Part shown: piece by piece, positions 23,580-33,754 of the stretch
Numbering within the stretch: the first letter of the stretch is position 1
Layout: each line of letters starts with the position of its first letter
NCBI GenBank assembly: GCA_964470965.1
Contig: CAYYIS010000051.1
Coordinates: 1 to 36,223 of the forward strand
Direction of reading: 5' to 3'
Origin: CAYYIS01 sp964470965
GTDB taxonomy: Bacteria > JAAXHH01 > JABIQT01
Length of the DNA stretch: 36,223 bases
The notes under the pieces: model-generated
Told to the model about the DNA's origin: nothing
The model's database searches: none
The model's input: the letters and a program-made list of their open reading frames with translations, nothing else
Position numbers and translations under genes: made by a program

Positions 23580-26132
23580 ATGCCGAGATTCACATACGAT
23601 CCCTCTGTTATCGAATCGAAATGGCAATCGGCCTGGACTGAAAACCAAGTCTTCAAAACATCATCAGACCCCGAAGACTGGAAAGACCGCCCCAAGTATT
23701 ACATCCTGGACATGTTTCCGTATCTGTCCGGCGCCGGATTACACGTGGGCCACCCCAAAGGGTATACGGCAACGGACGTTCTGGCCTGGAAACGCAGAAT
23801 GGAAGGATATAATGTGATGCATCCGATGGGATGGGATGCATTCGGATTACCCGCGGAACGGGCGGCTGTACGGGATAATATCCATCCATCCATCATCACA
23901 CAGGAAAGCGCGGATGTATTTCGTGACCAGATAAAAAAGCTGGGTTTCTCCTATGACTGGGAAAGGGAGATAAACACCTCTCTGCCGGACTATTACAGAT
24001 GGACGCAGTGGATATTCCTGAAACTCTATGAGCAGAACCTGGCCTATCTGTCGTCCGTGCCTGTAAACTGGTGTCCGGCGCAGGGAACAGTGCTGGCCAA
24101 TGAAGAGGTGCGGGACGGCAAATACATAGAAACGGGCGATCCGGTGGAACGCCGTTCAATGCAACAATGGATGCTGAAGATCACAGCATACGCCGATCGT
24201 TTGCTGGAGGATCTGGAAGAGCTGGACTGGCCGGAAAATCTGAAGGACATGCAACGGAACTGGATCGGAAAATCCGACGGCGCCGAGATCACCTTCAATG
24301 TGAAGGACTCCAGTGAAACGTTTACGGTCTTCACCACACGTCCGGATACGCTGTTTGGCGCTACCTATTGTGTGCTGGCGCCGGAACATCCGCTGGTTGA
24401 ATCGATTACACAGGATGCGCAACGGTCAGCAGTCGGGACCTACGTTGAGACGGCCCGTAATAAAACGGATATGCAACGCACCGACCTGGCTACGGAGAAA
24501 ACCGGTGTATTCTCAGGTGGATATGCGATCAATCCCTGTAATGAGGAAGCCATACCCATCTGGATCGCGGATTATGTACTGTTGTCCTATGGAACCGGGT
24601 GCATCATGGCGGTTCCCGGACATGATGATCGGGATCATGAATTCGCCCGTACCTTCGATATCCCGATTCGGGAGGTTATAAGCGGATCAGATAAACCCAT
24701 TGAAGAAGAGCCGTATATGGGAGCCGGTGTAAATATCAACAGCGGATTTCTGGACGGTCTGGGAACTGAAGATGCGATTCGTAAAATGATCGAGTGGCTG
24801 GAAGCGGAAGACCTGGGCAAAGGCACCGTACAATATCGATTGCGGGACTGGTTGTTCTCCAGACAGCGGTACTGGGGAGAGCCGTTTCCGGTGATCCATA
24901 TGGAAGACGGGGCTATGATGACTGTTCCCGAAGATCAGTTGCCGGTCACGTTGCCGCCCGTGGATGAATACAAACCCACGGAGACAGGGGATCCTCCCCT
25001 GTCCCGTGCGGATGATGACTGGATGATGGTAACCCTGCCCGATGGACGAAAGGGCATCCGGGAGACGAACACCATGCCCCAGTGGGCGGGATCATGCTGG
25101 TATTATCTGAGATATCTGGATCCTGATAACGAGGACCGCCTGGTATCAGAGGAAGCCGAAAGATACTGGATGCCGGTGGATCTGTATGTGGGGGGCGCGG
25201 AACACGCCGTACTGCACCTGCTGTACGCTCGGTTCTGGCATAAGGTGTTGTATGATTGCGGCGTGGTATCCACGAAAGAGCCGTTCTACAGGCTGTTTAA
25301 CCAGGGGACCATACTGAAGGAATCCTATGTGGATGCCAACGGGAAATACTATGCACCGGAACAGGTTGAGCAGAAGGACGGAAAATGGCAGGTATTAGCC
25401 TCGGGCATGCCTGTCGAGACACAGATGGAAAAAATGTCTAAATCCAAATTGAATGTGGTCAACCCCGATGATGTAATAGAGGAGTACGGCGCTGACTCGG
25501 TAAGGCTGTATGAACTCTTCATCGGACCGGTCAGCGCCAGTACCCCCTGGCAGACGAGCGGGGTCGAAGGGGTGTACAGGTTCCTGCAGCGAACCTGGCG
25601 TCTGGTTGTGGACGAAAACACCGGTGAATTGAATACCAGACTCACCGACAAACCGGGTGAAAGCGAACCGGATTTATGGCGTTTGCTGCACAAAACCGTT
25701 AAAGCGGTGGGTGCCGATAGCGATGAGATCGATAAAATGAACACGGCTATCAGCCACCTGATGGTGTTCGTCAATAACGCCACACAGGCAAAAGCTATAC
25801 CGATGGCTTGCATCGATACGTTTCTGCGACTGCTGGCACCCTATGCGCCCCATATAGCAGAGGAGCTATGGAAGCGTACCGGGCATACGGACCTGATTGC
25901 GTTCGCCTCCTGGCCTGATTACGATGAGTCTCTCTGTGTTGATGACACGATCACCATGCCGGTTCAGGTGAATGGGAAGGTAAGGGCCCAGATAGAAATC
26001 GCGTCTGATGCCGATGAGGATACGATCAAGGCAGCTGCCCTCGATCATCCGAAGGTGATACAACACATGGACGGCAAGGATGTAAGACGCGTTATCGTCG
26101 TCCCCAACCGGCTCGTTAATGTGGTTGTCTGA
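23580..26132 (+). CDS. leuS: Leucine--tRNA ligase
   Basis: An 850-residue class I aminoacyl-tRNA synthetase charging tRNA-Leu. The HIGH motif reads H55-V-G-H58 in GLHVGHPKGYTATD; the CP1 editing domain fills about 225-415 (FTTRPDTLFGATY and GTGCIMAVPGHDDRD are its signatures); KMSKS is at 618-622; the anticodon-binding and C-terminal domains complete it. All active-site motifs are intact. I start at the ATG at 23580 with CAGGAG upstream; the frame opens 28 codons earlier over the promoter and is not used. A strong terminator follows. Housekeeping gene in its own transcription unit. Confidence 0.98.
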   Translation: MPRFTYDPSVIESKWQSAWTENQVFKTSSDPEDWKDRPKYYILDMFPYLSGAGLHVGHPKGYTATDVLAWKRRMEGYNVMHPMGWDAFGLPAERAAVRDNIHPSIITQESADVFRDQIKKLGFSYDWEREINTSLPDYYRWTQWIFLKLYEQNLAYLSSVPVNWCPAQGTVLANEEVRDGKYIETGDPVERRSMQQWMLKITAYADRLLEDLEELDWPENLKDMQRNWIGKSDGAEITFNVKDSSETFTVFTTRPDTLFGATYCVLAPEHPLVESITQDAQRSAVGTYVETARNKTDMQRTDLATEKTGVFSGGYAINPCNEEAIPIWIADYVLLSYGTGCIMAVPGHDDRDHEFARTFDIPIREVISGSDKPIEEEPYMGAGVNINSGFLDGLGTEDAIRKMIEWLEAEDLGKGTVQYRLRDWLFSRQRYWGEPFPVIHMEDGAMMTVPEDQLPVTLPPVDEYKPTETGDPPLSRADDDWMMVTLPDGRKGIRETNTMPQWAGSCWYYLRYLDPDNEDRLVSEEAERYWMPVDLYVGGAEHAVLHLLYARFWHKVLYDCGVVSTKEPFYRLFNQGTILKESYVDANGKYYAPEQVEQKDGKWQVLASGMPVETQMEKMSKSKLNVVNPDDVIEEYGADSVRLYELFIGPVSASTPWQTSGVEGVYRFLQRTWRLVVDENTGELNTRLTDKPGESEPDLWRLLHKTVKAVGADSDEIDKMNTAISHLMVFVNNATQAKAIPMACIDTFLRLLAPYAPHIAEELWKRTGHTDLIAFASWPDYDESLCVDDTITMPVQVNGKVRAQIEIASDADEDTIKAAALDHPKVIQHMDGKDVRRVIVVPNRLVNVVV

Positions 26133-26141
26133 TGGAATATG

Positions 26142-26177
26142 TCCCCGGTAACTGTTCGTTGCCGGGGATTTTATTTT
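26142..26177 (+). terminator. Strong intrinsic terminator after leuS
   Basis: TCCCCGGTAAC (26142-26152), TGTTC loop, GTTGCCGGGGA (26158-26168), an 11-bp stem with one G-T pair, followed by TTTTATTTT. It begins 10 bases after the leuS stop and ends 20 bases before the next gene, whose ribosome site lies right after it, so some read-through may feed the next gene. Confidence 0.88.
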
Positions 26178-26196
26178 AAGGGAGAGGATATAATTT

Positions 26197-28071
26197 ATGC
26201 GTCCGGTTTACCAGAACATTATAGCGGCACTGGTGCTTATGGGGTTATCCATGCCTGCGCTGGCCCAGCAGACCGACGAAGAATACATCAGGGCGCGCTA
26301 TACAAAACGGGAACAGTATATCCCGATGCGCGATGGGAAACGACTGTTCACCGTGTTGTATATTCCAAGGGACGATTCACAAACATATCCCATTATGCTG
26401 ATGCGAACTCCATACGGGGTAGCGCCCTACGGTGATGATGCCTATAAAACTCGAATCGGTCCAAATATGATGTTTGCCAGAGAAGGATATATCTTCGCAT
26501 ACCAGGATGTGCGCGGCAAACGGATGTCCGAGGGAGAATTTGTTGCCGTCCGACCTCATGATCCCAATAAAAAGACCGAGGATGATGTCGACGAGAGCAG
26601 TGATACGTATGACACCATCGAATGGCTCATAAATAATATCGGGAATAACAACGGCAGGGTCGGCACATGGGGTATTTCTGCCCCTGGATTCTATACGACG
26701 CATACGGTTATAGACGCTCATCCAGCTTTGAAAGCAGCCTCACCACAGGCGCCCGTAACAGACTGGTTTCTGGGCGACGACCGTCATCATAACGGCGCGT
26801 TCATGTTCCAGGCCAGTTTCAGCTTTTTGTCCTCCTACGGCGCCGTTCGTCCGAAACCCACACCGAACGGCACCCCGGGATTCAGCGCCTACGGAACCCC
26901 CGATGGGTATCAGTGGTACCTTAAGCTCGGTCCGATTGCAAATATCAATAAAAAAATACTGAAGGGTAAGAACCCGTTATGGAACGCCATGGTGGAACAT
27001 GGCACCTACGATGCCTGGTGGCAGGCAAGAACGCCATTACCGCATTTAAAAGACATAAAGGTACCCACAATGGTCGTTGGAGGTTTTTTTGACGCACAGG
27101 ACCTTTACGGCCCCTTAAAAACTTATCAGGCCATCGAACAGAACAACCCGGATACTCCCGGTATCCTGGTTATGGGGCCCTGGTGGCATGGCGGGTGGTC
27201 CAGAGGCGATGGGGAGCGATATCAGGATATTCATTTCGGTTCAAAGACGAGTGTTTACTACAGAGAGCATATCGAACTTCCCTTCTTTAATTATTATCTC
27301 AAGGACAAAGGGGAGTTAACGCTTCCCGAAGCAACCATCTTCATATCCGGATCAAATGTGTGGCAGGAGTTCAATCAATGGCCCCCCGAGCAGGCGGAGT
27401 TGAAGCGGTTGTATCTGCAACCCGCCGGTGGGCTGTCATTGGAGATGCCCACGGGAATGGGTGATTATGATGAATATGTGAGCGACCCTGACAGACCCGT
27501 GCCGCACACTCCTAAGATTGTGGTTCGCAGGGATGACCGATATGTAATCCAGGATCAGAGATTCGCAGCCACACGGCCTGATGTTCTGGTGTATGAAACG
27601 GATATCTTAACCGAGGATTTGACGCTTGCGGGTGAGCTGTGGGCGGATCTATATGTTTCTACGACCGGGACAGACGCGGATTTCATCGTAAAACTAATTG
27701 ATGTCTATCCGGATACAGCGACGTATATCGGTGCGAATCCTCAGAATGTTAAAATGGGAGGATTCCAGTTCATGGTCCGGGGTGAAGTCATGCGGGCCAA
27801 GTTCCGGGACAGTTTTGAATATCCTGAGCCTATGACGCCCGGCAAGGTCACGGAAATAGAGTTTGACATGCAGGATGTGGCCCACACCTTTTTAAAGGGA
27901 CATAAAATCATGGTGCAGATACAGAGCACCTGGTTCCCGATGCTCGATCGCAACCCTCAGAAATTTGTAGACATATATAGCGCCGGCTATGAAGATTTCC
28001 AGAAGGCCACACATAGAATCTATACCGCTATAGGTCAGCCTTCTCATTTGAAAATTAAGGTACTTGAATAA
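26197..28071 (+). CDS. Exported S15 / CocE-NonD family serine hydrolase
   Basis: A 624-residue alpha/beta hydrolase of the X-Pro dipeptidyl-peptidase / cocaine esterase family. A signal peptide (about 1-23, ending MPALAQ) exports it. The nucleophile is S161 in GISAPG (the family's G-x-S-Y-x-G varies here, with Ala in place of Tyr). D299 in VVGGFFD and H331 in GPWWHGGW complete the triad. The C-terminal jelly-roll domain (about 400-620, ADLYVSTTGTDADFIVKL) is the usual X-Pro DPP_C module. ATG with GGAGAGGA upstream. It begins just after the leuS terminator and precedes the Asp-box protein by 61 bases, which suggests a shared peptide- or ester-processing role outside the cytoplasm. Peptidase versus esterase activity cannot be decided. 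Confidence 0.93.
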   Translation: MRPVYQNIIAALVLMGLSMPALAQQTDEEYIRARYTKREQYIPMRDGKRLFTVLYIPRDDSQTYPIMLMRTPYGVAPYGDDAYKTRIGPNMMFAREGYIFAYQDVRGKRMSEGEFVAVRPHDPNKKTEDDVDESSDTYDTIEWLINNIGNNNGRVGTWGISAPGFYTTHTVIDAHPALKAASPQAPVTDWFLGDDRHHNGAFMFQASFSFLSSYGAVRPKPTPNGTPGFSAYGTPDGYQWYLKLGPIANINKKILKGKNPLWNAMVEHGTYDAWWQARTPLPHLKDIKVPTMVVGGFFDAQDLYGPLKTYQAIEQNNPDTPGILVMGPWWHGGWSRGDGERYQDIHFGSKTSVYYREHIELPFFNYYLKDKGELTLPEATIFISGSNVWQEFNQWPPEQAELKRLYLQPAGGLSLEMPTGMGDYDEYVSDPDRPVPHTPKIVVRRDDRYVIQDQRFAATRPDVLVYETDILTEDLTLAGELWADLYVSTTGTDADFIVKLIDVYPDTATYIGANPQNVKMGGFQFMVRGEVMRAKFRDSFEYPEPMTPGKVTEIEFDMQDVAHTFLKGHKIMVQIQSTWFPMLDRNPQKFVDIYSAGYEDFQKATHRIYTAIGQPSHLKIKVLE

Positions 28072-28122
28072 TTCGTATATCGTAATCTGTTACGCTCTAT
28101 AAGAACAGAATCTCATAAATCC

Positions 28123-28128
28123 AGGAGG
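28123..28128 (+). promoter_or_regulatory. Ribosome binding site of the first Asp-box protein
   Basis: AGGAGG, 4 bases before the ATG at 28133, a strong full-length site that fixes the start of the signal peptide. Confidence 0.7.
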
Positions 28129-28132
28129 CATT

Positions 28133-31100
28133 ATGTCCAGATCCATATATTTTTGCTGCTTGATTTTTCTGAGTGTCCTGATGGGCCTTCCAGACGCTGT
28201 AACAGGGCAGACGGATTTTGATGAATCGATGTATAGCGCCCTGGAATACCGGAGTATCGGTCCCTATCGGGGCGGCCGATCGGCTGCAGTAACCGGCGTA
28301 CCGGGGCAGCCGATGACCTACTATTTCGGCGGCACAGGCGGCGGCGTCTGGAAATCGAAAGACGGGGGACAATCGTGGCAGAACATATCTGATGGATTTT
28401 TCGGAGGTTCTATCGGCGCCGTGGCCGTCAGTGCCTGGGATCCCAATGTGATTTATGCGGGGGGTGGCGAGAAGACGGTCAGGGGAAATGTCTCCCACGG
28501 TTATGGCATGTGGCGGTCCACCGATGCCGGTAAAACATGGACGGATATCGGATTGAAGGACTCCCGTCATATTTCACGCCTGCGCATCCATCCGCGCAAT
28601 TCCGATCTCGTCTATGCGGCGGTAATGGGCCACCTGTTCGGGCCGAATGAACAGAGGGGCGTTTATCGCAGCAAAGATGGCGGAATTACCTGGGAACGCG
28701 TCCATTTCGTGAGTAATGAGGTAGGCGCGGTCGATATTGTCATGGACCCAACCAATCCCAGAATTCTTTTTGCGAGTATGTGGCGCATACTGCGGACACC
28801 CTATAGCCTCGAAAGTGGTGGGGAGGGATCCGGAATCTGGAAATCCACCGATGGCGGAGATACATGGATTGAAATTACGAAAAATAAAGGGTTGCCCCAG
28901 GGAACTGTCGGAATCAACTGTGTCACTATCTCACCTGTGAATCCCGATCGAATCTGGGCAATTATAGAGGCCGAGGACGGCGGGGTTTTCAGATCCGAGG
29001 ATGGAGGTGATACATGGAACCAGGTCAATGATGATAGGAATCTGCGACAGCGGGCCTGGTATTACACCCGAATCTATGCGGATACACAGAATGAAGACGC
29101 CGTTTATGTGCTGAATGTCGGCTTCTGGAAATCAAAGGACGGAGGTAAGACCTATGAACGCATCCGTACACCGCATGGTGATCACCATGATCTCTGGATT
29201 GATCCTGACAACGGTAACCGGATGATAATCGGTGATGACGGTGGGGCGCAGGTCTCATTCGACGGTGGAGACGGCTGGTCCACCTATCACAATCAACCGA
29301 CGGCACAGTTCTACAGGGTCACCACCGACAACCATTTCCCATATCGGATTTATGGTGCTCAGCAGGACAATTCGACCGTACGAATTCTACACCGGTCAAA
29401 TGCCAGGGCTATTACGGAAAGGCACTGGGAACCCACAGCCGGTGGTGAAAGCGGTCACATCGCCCCGAACCCTGAGGATCCTGATATCGTCTATGGTGGT
29501 TCATACGGAGGTTTTCTTACCAGAATCAATCATAAAACAGGAGAATCACGTTCGGTAAACGTGTGGCCGGATAATCCCATGGGGCACGGAGCGGCAGACC
29601 TTAAATACAGGTTCCAGTGGAATTACCCGATCTTTTTTTCGCCGCATGACTCTAAGGTGCTGTACACCACGGCACAACATTTCTTTAAAACAACAGATGA
29701 AGGGCAGTCATGGGATCGGATAAGTCCGGACCTCACCCGTGATGATAAATCCACAATGGAATCGTCGGGCGGTCCAATCACCAAGGACAATACGAGCATT
29801 GAATACTACGGAACTATCTTTGCTGCGCTTGAAAGTCCCCATGAACCTGGCGTTCTTTGGGCCGGCACAGATGATGGGCTTGTCCATGTTACCAGGAACG
29901 GCGGTACGGACTGGACAAACGTCACGCCGTCCGTGCGGATTTTACCCGAGTGGACTATGATAAACAGTATGGAAGCGCATCCCACGGAACCTGGTGGGCT
30001 GTACCTGGCGGCGACCGGATACAAGCAGGATGATTTCAGGCCTTATCTGTTCAGGACAAGGAATTATGGGCAGTCCTGGGAACGGATAATAAACGGAATA
30101 CCGGAGGATCATTTCACCCGTGTCATACGGGCCGATCCGGGGCGGGAAGGTTTGCTGTATGCCGGAACGGAATCCGGAATGTATGTTTCATTCGATGATG
30201 GGCAATCATGGAAATCATTTCAACTGAACCTACCTATCGTACCCATAACCGATCTCACCATAAAGGATAACGATTTAATTGTGGCGACACAGGGACGTTC
30301 GTTCTGGTTGATCGATGATTTAACCCCGTTACATTTTTTGTCGGAAGAAATCGCAACGAGTGACATGCATTTATTTAAACCCAGAAGCACATATCGCATG
30401 GCGGCTGGCGGCGGATTCGGGACGCCGGCAAGTGCTGGTCAGAATCCACCTAACGGAGTCATGCTTCGGTATTACTTCAAGGAAACACCGGATACAAGTT
30501 CCGTGTCGATCCGGATACTGGAGGAGGACGGAACCCTCATCAGGTCGTATACCGCCGAAACCGGCACGGCGTCTGAAAAGGTATCAATCGGCCAGGGGAT
30601 GAATCAATTTGTTTGGAACATGCGGTATCCGAATGCGGAGGGCTTCCAGGGGCTTATTATGTGGGGAGGAAGTTTAACAGGACCGCGCGCCGTTCCGGGA
30701 AATTATCAGGCCAGACTTGTCGCGGGCGATGATTCCACTTCCGTGGATTTTTCTATCATGAAAGATCCACGATCGAGCGCGACTCAAGAAGATCTGCAGG
30801 ACCAGTTTAACTACCTGATGGAAATCCGTGAAAAACTCACGGAGACCCACGAGTCCATAAAACAGATAAGAGATATCCGTGCCCAGGTTAATGAGATTCT
30901 GGCACGGGTTAAGGATCGGGAGGACGCTGAAGAAGTAAAAACCACTGGTAAAGACATGCTCGATAAGTTCTCAACGGTGGAAAAGGCACTGTACCAGACC
31001 CGAAACCGCAGCGGACAGGATCCACTCAACTATCCCATTCGGCTTAACAACAAACTGGCTGCGGTCGCGAGCGTGGCGGCAAGAGGTGATTTCAAGCCAA

Positions 31101-31270
31101 CAGCACAGGCAGTCGAAGTGAGGGATGAATTGACGCGTAACATAAATATCGAATTAAGTACACACAATTCTTTGATGGATAATGAGTTGCCTGCGTTCAA
31201 CAAGCTGGTCCGCGATCTTGCCATTCCAGCCGTGGTGATCGAACAGAAGAAAGCGCCGCTCGCGCAATGA
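28133..31270 (+). CDS. Exported Asp-box beta-propeller protein (sortilin/VPS10-like, BNR repeats)
   Basis: A 1045-residue secreted protein. A signal peptide (about 1-24, ending DAVTG) is followed by a long repeat region (about 35-740) with roughly eleven Asp-box motifs of the S-x-D-x-G-x-T-W type, such as SKDGGQSW, STDAGKTW, SEDGGDTW and SFDDGQSW. This is the VPS10/sortilin or BNR propeller fold, used for ligand binding and in some cases glycoside cleavage. A conserved HGDHHDLW (348-355) and a QDN motif lie mid-way. The C-terminal third has a beta domain (about 775-880) and a coiled-coil-prone, charged helix (about 885-975). No membrane anchor. Very similar in plan to the gene at the window end. 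Common annotation is glycosyl hydrolase, which I think is unproven. Confidence 0.9.
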   Translation: MSRSIYFCCLIFLSVLMGLPDAVTGQTDFDESMYSALEYRSIGPYRGGRSAAVTGVPGQPMTYYFGGTGGGVWKSKDGGQSWQNISDGFFGGSIGAVAVSAWDPNVIYAGGGEKTVRGNVSHGYGMWRSTDAGKTWTDIGLKDSRHISRLRIHPRNSDLVYAAVMGHLFGPNEQRGVYRSKDGGITWERVHFVSNEVGAVDIVMDPTNPRILFASMWRILRTPYSLESGGEGSGIWKSTDGGDTWIEITKNKGLPQGTVGINCVTISPVNPDRIWAIIEAEDGGVFRSEDGGDTWNQVNDDRNLRQRAWYYTRIYADTQNEDAVYVLNVGFWKSKDGGKTYERIRTPHGDHHDLWIDPDNGNRMIIGDDGGAQVSFDGGDGWSTYHNQPTAQFYRVTTDNHFPYRIYGAQQDNSTVRILHRSNARAITERHWEPTAGGESGHIAPNPEDPDIVYGGSYGGFLTRINHKTGESRSVNVWPDNPMGHGAADLKYRFQWNYPIFFSPHDSKVLYTTAQHFFKTTDEGQSWDRISPDLTRDDKSTMESSGGPITKDNTSIEYYGTIFAALESPHEPGVLWAGTDDGLVHVTRNGGTDWTNVTPSVRILPEWTMINSMEAHPTEPGGLYLAATGYKQDDFRPYLFRTRNYGQSWERIINGIPEDHFTRVIRADPGREGLLYAGTESGMYVSFDDGQSWKSFQLNLPIVPITDLTIKDNDLIVATQGRSFWLIDDLTPLHFLSEEIATSDMHLFKPRSTYRMAAGGGFGTPASAGQNPPNGVMLRYYFKETPDTSSVSIRILEEDGTLIRSYTAETGTASEKVSIGQGMNQFVWNMRYPNAEGFQGLIMWGGSLTGPRAVPGNYQARLVAGDDSTSVDFSIMKDPRSSATQEDLQDQFNYLMEIREKLTETHESIKQIRDIRAQVNEILARVKDREDAEEVKTTGKDMLDKFSTVEKALYQTRNRSGQDPLNYPIRLNNKLAAVASVAARGDFKPTAQAVEVRDELTRNINIELSTHNSLMDNELPAFNKLVRDLAIPAVVIEQKKAPLAQ

Positions 31271-31345
31271 TCTAAGGATGTCTTGAGTGATTTTTTTATT
31301 TTCAGGGTTTATTTCTAAATACTGTTCTGCCGTGCATTCATTTTG

Positions 31346-33742
31346 ATGAGCTGGTTGATATCAGGTGTCATTTTACCCTGTGTCATGGTGTTGTTCACGG
31401 GTTTCTTCAACAACACACCCGCACAGGGCAACCAGGGTGCGATATCCGGTACCGTTACCGATAGTGAAACTAATTTACCGCTGGACCTGGTTAGATTCAC
31501 TGTTTCCGATAGTAATTTGGGTGCCGTATCTGATGAAGATGGCCACTTCCTGATCCAGGGACTGTCACCCGGCATGGTCCGGCTTTCTGCTTCTCGGATC
31601 GGTTACCGGGAAAAGATGATAGACGTATCCGTTCCGTATGGAGCTGCCTTGGATCTTCGGATAATAATGGCTCCCACTGTTCTGGATATCGATGAAAATA
31701 TCGTGGTGACGGCCACCCGGACCCCGGAATCTGTCTACAAAATTCCCGCTCTCGTAAGCATCCTCAGCTCCAGGACAATACAGGAAAAAAATGTACAGCA
31801 GACGGCGGAATTGCTGCGGGAGGCAGTGGGCGTAACGGTTCAGAAGACCAACCAGGGCGGCGGATCACCTATTATAAGGGGACTAAGGGCTAACCGGTTA
31901 CTCTTTCTGGTAGATGGTATCCGATTGAACAATGCTACCTATCGAAGCGGCAATTTTCAATATCTGAATACGATAGATACCCAGGCACTGGAGCGTGTTG
32001 AGGTAGTGCACGGCCCAAATTCTGTTATGTACGGCAGTGATGCGCTGGGTGGCGTGATAAATGCCATCAGTGCGAAACCGGAGATCGGGTTCAATGGCGG
32101 ATTTAAAACCGGCGGGGGTGTGTCAAGCCAGGTTTCCACCGCGGACAGGACCCGTACCACAGGTCTTGACTTGTCTGTGACCCATCGGTATTGGGGTGCA
32201 AAGGTGTCTGCGGCCTATAAGTCATTTGGAGACGTTACAAGGGGTGACAGCGGTGGGGCTACGTTAATGAACCGGTTGAGGAACGACTCCCGGACCTCGA
32301 GAGTCCTGAATCGTACTCAGCGGCCCAATGGATATGATGCCTACGACATCAATGCCCGTCTCCGGTTCCAGGTTGCGGATTTACAGGAAGTGTTCTTAAC
32401 ATACCAGGCTAACAGGCAAAACGGAGTTCCCCGGTATGACGTGGTGGAAACCCTCAATGATTCTCTCCGTTCGATCGATCCCCAAACCCGAAACCTTATG
32501 TTTTTCAGATATATTAACAACAGGAAATCCCGTTGGTATAACAACATCACAGCGTCCCTCTCCTTTCACAGGCAGTTCGAGCGAAGATTTCGGTTTCGGT
32601 TCAACAATCCGAATGCAAGGATCGATCAATTCGGTACGAACACTTACGGAGGCCAGCTGAATTTTAACAAATTTATTGGTACATCGCACCACCTCGTGTA
32701 TGGGGCGGATGTCTATTTCGATGATGTCCAGAGTGCCTCGTATTTTCAGAATATCGAAACAGGGTCCCAGTTACCGACATCACCTATAATTCCGAACGGT
32801 TCTTCGTTCCTGTCCCATGGTATCTATATTCAAGATGATTGGCAAATTAATCCCACATGGTCTTTGACATCGGGGATCAGGTATTCATATGCTAGACTCA
32901 GAGCGCCATTCGCATTCAATTCCGGCCGCCCGGTGCAGTTCGGAACCATAACACAGACTTCATCCGCGTTGACCGGCAGTCTGGGACTCCAGCATCAGAT
33001 TAATGAATACATGAGCTTTGTATCGAATCTCGCCCAGGGGTTTCGTACCCCCAATCTCGACGATTCGAGCAAGTTCGGTACCGGTAAAGGAGGTGCCATT
33101 TATGAAATTCCGCGCAACACGCTGGTGCCGGAAAAGTCCATAAGCCTGGATGGAGGCCTAAAAATAAATCATGGAAAATTGCAGGCTAATATAATCGGAT
33201 TTTACAATGCCATAAGTGATTTACTGATTCGAAAGCCCACAAGGTACAACGGATCGCCAACCATCATCGACGGCAGTGATACCCTGCATGTGTACCACAA
33301 GGAAAATGCCGGGAAAGCATTTACGGCCGGCCTGGCCATGAACGCCATCATTGAACTGAATCAATCCATGGCTTTCAAAGGCAATTTTAATTTCACCTAC
33401 GGTCGAAATGTTACGGATGCTGAGCCCCTGACCGGCATCGCACCATTCAATGGTGTTATGGGACTCCATTGGCGCAATTCGAAATACCGCCTGGAGACGA
33501 ATGTCAGGTTTGCACTGGAACAAACACGACTCTCCAGCGAGGACAAGCTTGATTTAAGAATACCGGAGAGAGGTTCTCCCGGTTGGCATACCATCAATCT
33601 CCGGACAGCGGTTAAAATCCGGAATAATGTCGATATTCTGGCTTCAGTCGCGAATATATTCGACAGGAATTACCGCGAACATTTAAGCGGTTTGAATGCG
33701 CCAGGCCGAAATTTTATATTTGGGCTCTCGGTGCGTTATTAA
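31346..33742 (+). CDS. TonB-dependent outer-membrane receptor with carboxypeptidase-like N-terminal domain
   Basis: A 798-residue outer-membrane transporter. After a signal segment (about 1-28) comes a CarboxypepD_reg-like beta domain (about 30-110, GAISGTVTDSETNLPL and DEDGHFLIQGLSPG), then a TonB-box-like ENIVVTATR (about 118-126), the plug (about 130-245; RGLRANRLLFLVDGIRLNN, VEVVHGPNSVMYGSDALGGVIN) and a beta-barrel ending in an aromatic (GLSVRY). The substrate is not deducible: the plug resembles colicin I/vitamin B12-type receptors rather than SusC. I start at the ATG at 31346; a TTG lies just before. No strong ribosome site is visible. It is bracketed by two paralogous Asp-box proteins, with 12 bases to the second, so all are probably one unit for capture and uptake. 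Confidence 0.93.
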   Translation: MSWLISGVILPCVMVLFTGFFNNTPAQGNQGAISGTVTDSETNLPLDLVRFTVSDSNLGAVSDEDGHFLIQGLSPGMVRLSASRIGYREKMIDVSVPYGAALDLRIIMAPTVLDIDENIVVTATRTPESVYKIPALVSILSSRTIQEKNVQQTAELLREAVGVTVQKTNQGGGSPIIRGLRANRLLFLVDGIRLNNATYRSGNFQYLNTIDTQALERVEVVHGPNSVMYGSDALGGVINAISAKPEIGFNGGFKTGGGVSSQVSTADRTRTTGLDLSVTHRYWGAKVSAAYKSFGDVTRGDSGGATLMNRLRNDSRTSRVLNRTQRPNGYDAYDINARLRFQVADLQEVFLTYQANRQNGVPRYDVVETLNDSLRSIDPQTRNLMFFRYINNRKSRWYNNITASLSFHRQFERRFRFRFNNPNARIDQFGTNTYGGQLNFNKFIGTSHHLVYGADVYFDDVQSASYFQNIETGSQLPTSPIIPNGSSFLSHGIYIQDDWQINPTWSLTSGIRYSYARLRAPFAFNSGRPVQFGTITQTSSALTGSLGLQHQINEYMSFVSNLAQGFRTPNLDDSSKFGTGKGGAIYEIPRNTLVPEKSISLDGGLKINHGKLQANIIGFYNAISDLLIRKPTRYNGSPTIIDGSDTLHVYHKENAGKAFTAGLAMNAIIELNQSMAFKGNFNFTYGRNVTDAEPLTGIAPFNGVMGLHWRNSKYRLETNVRFALEQTRLSSEDKLDLRIPERGSPGWHTINLRTAVKIRNNVDILASVANIFDRNYREHLSGLNAPGRNFIFGLSVRY

Positions 33743-33754
33743 GGATACCCGGTT

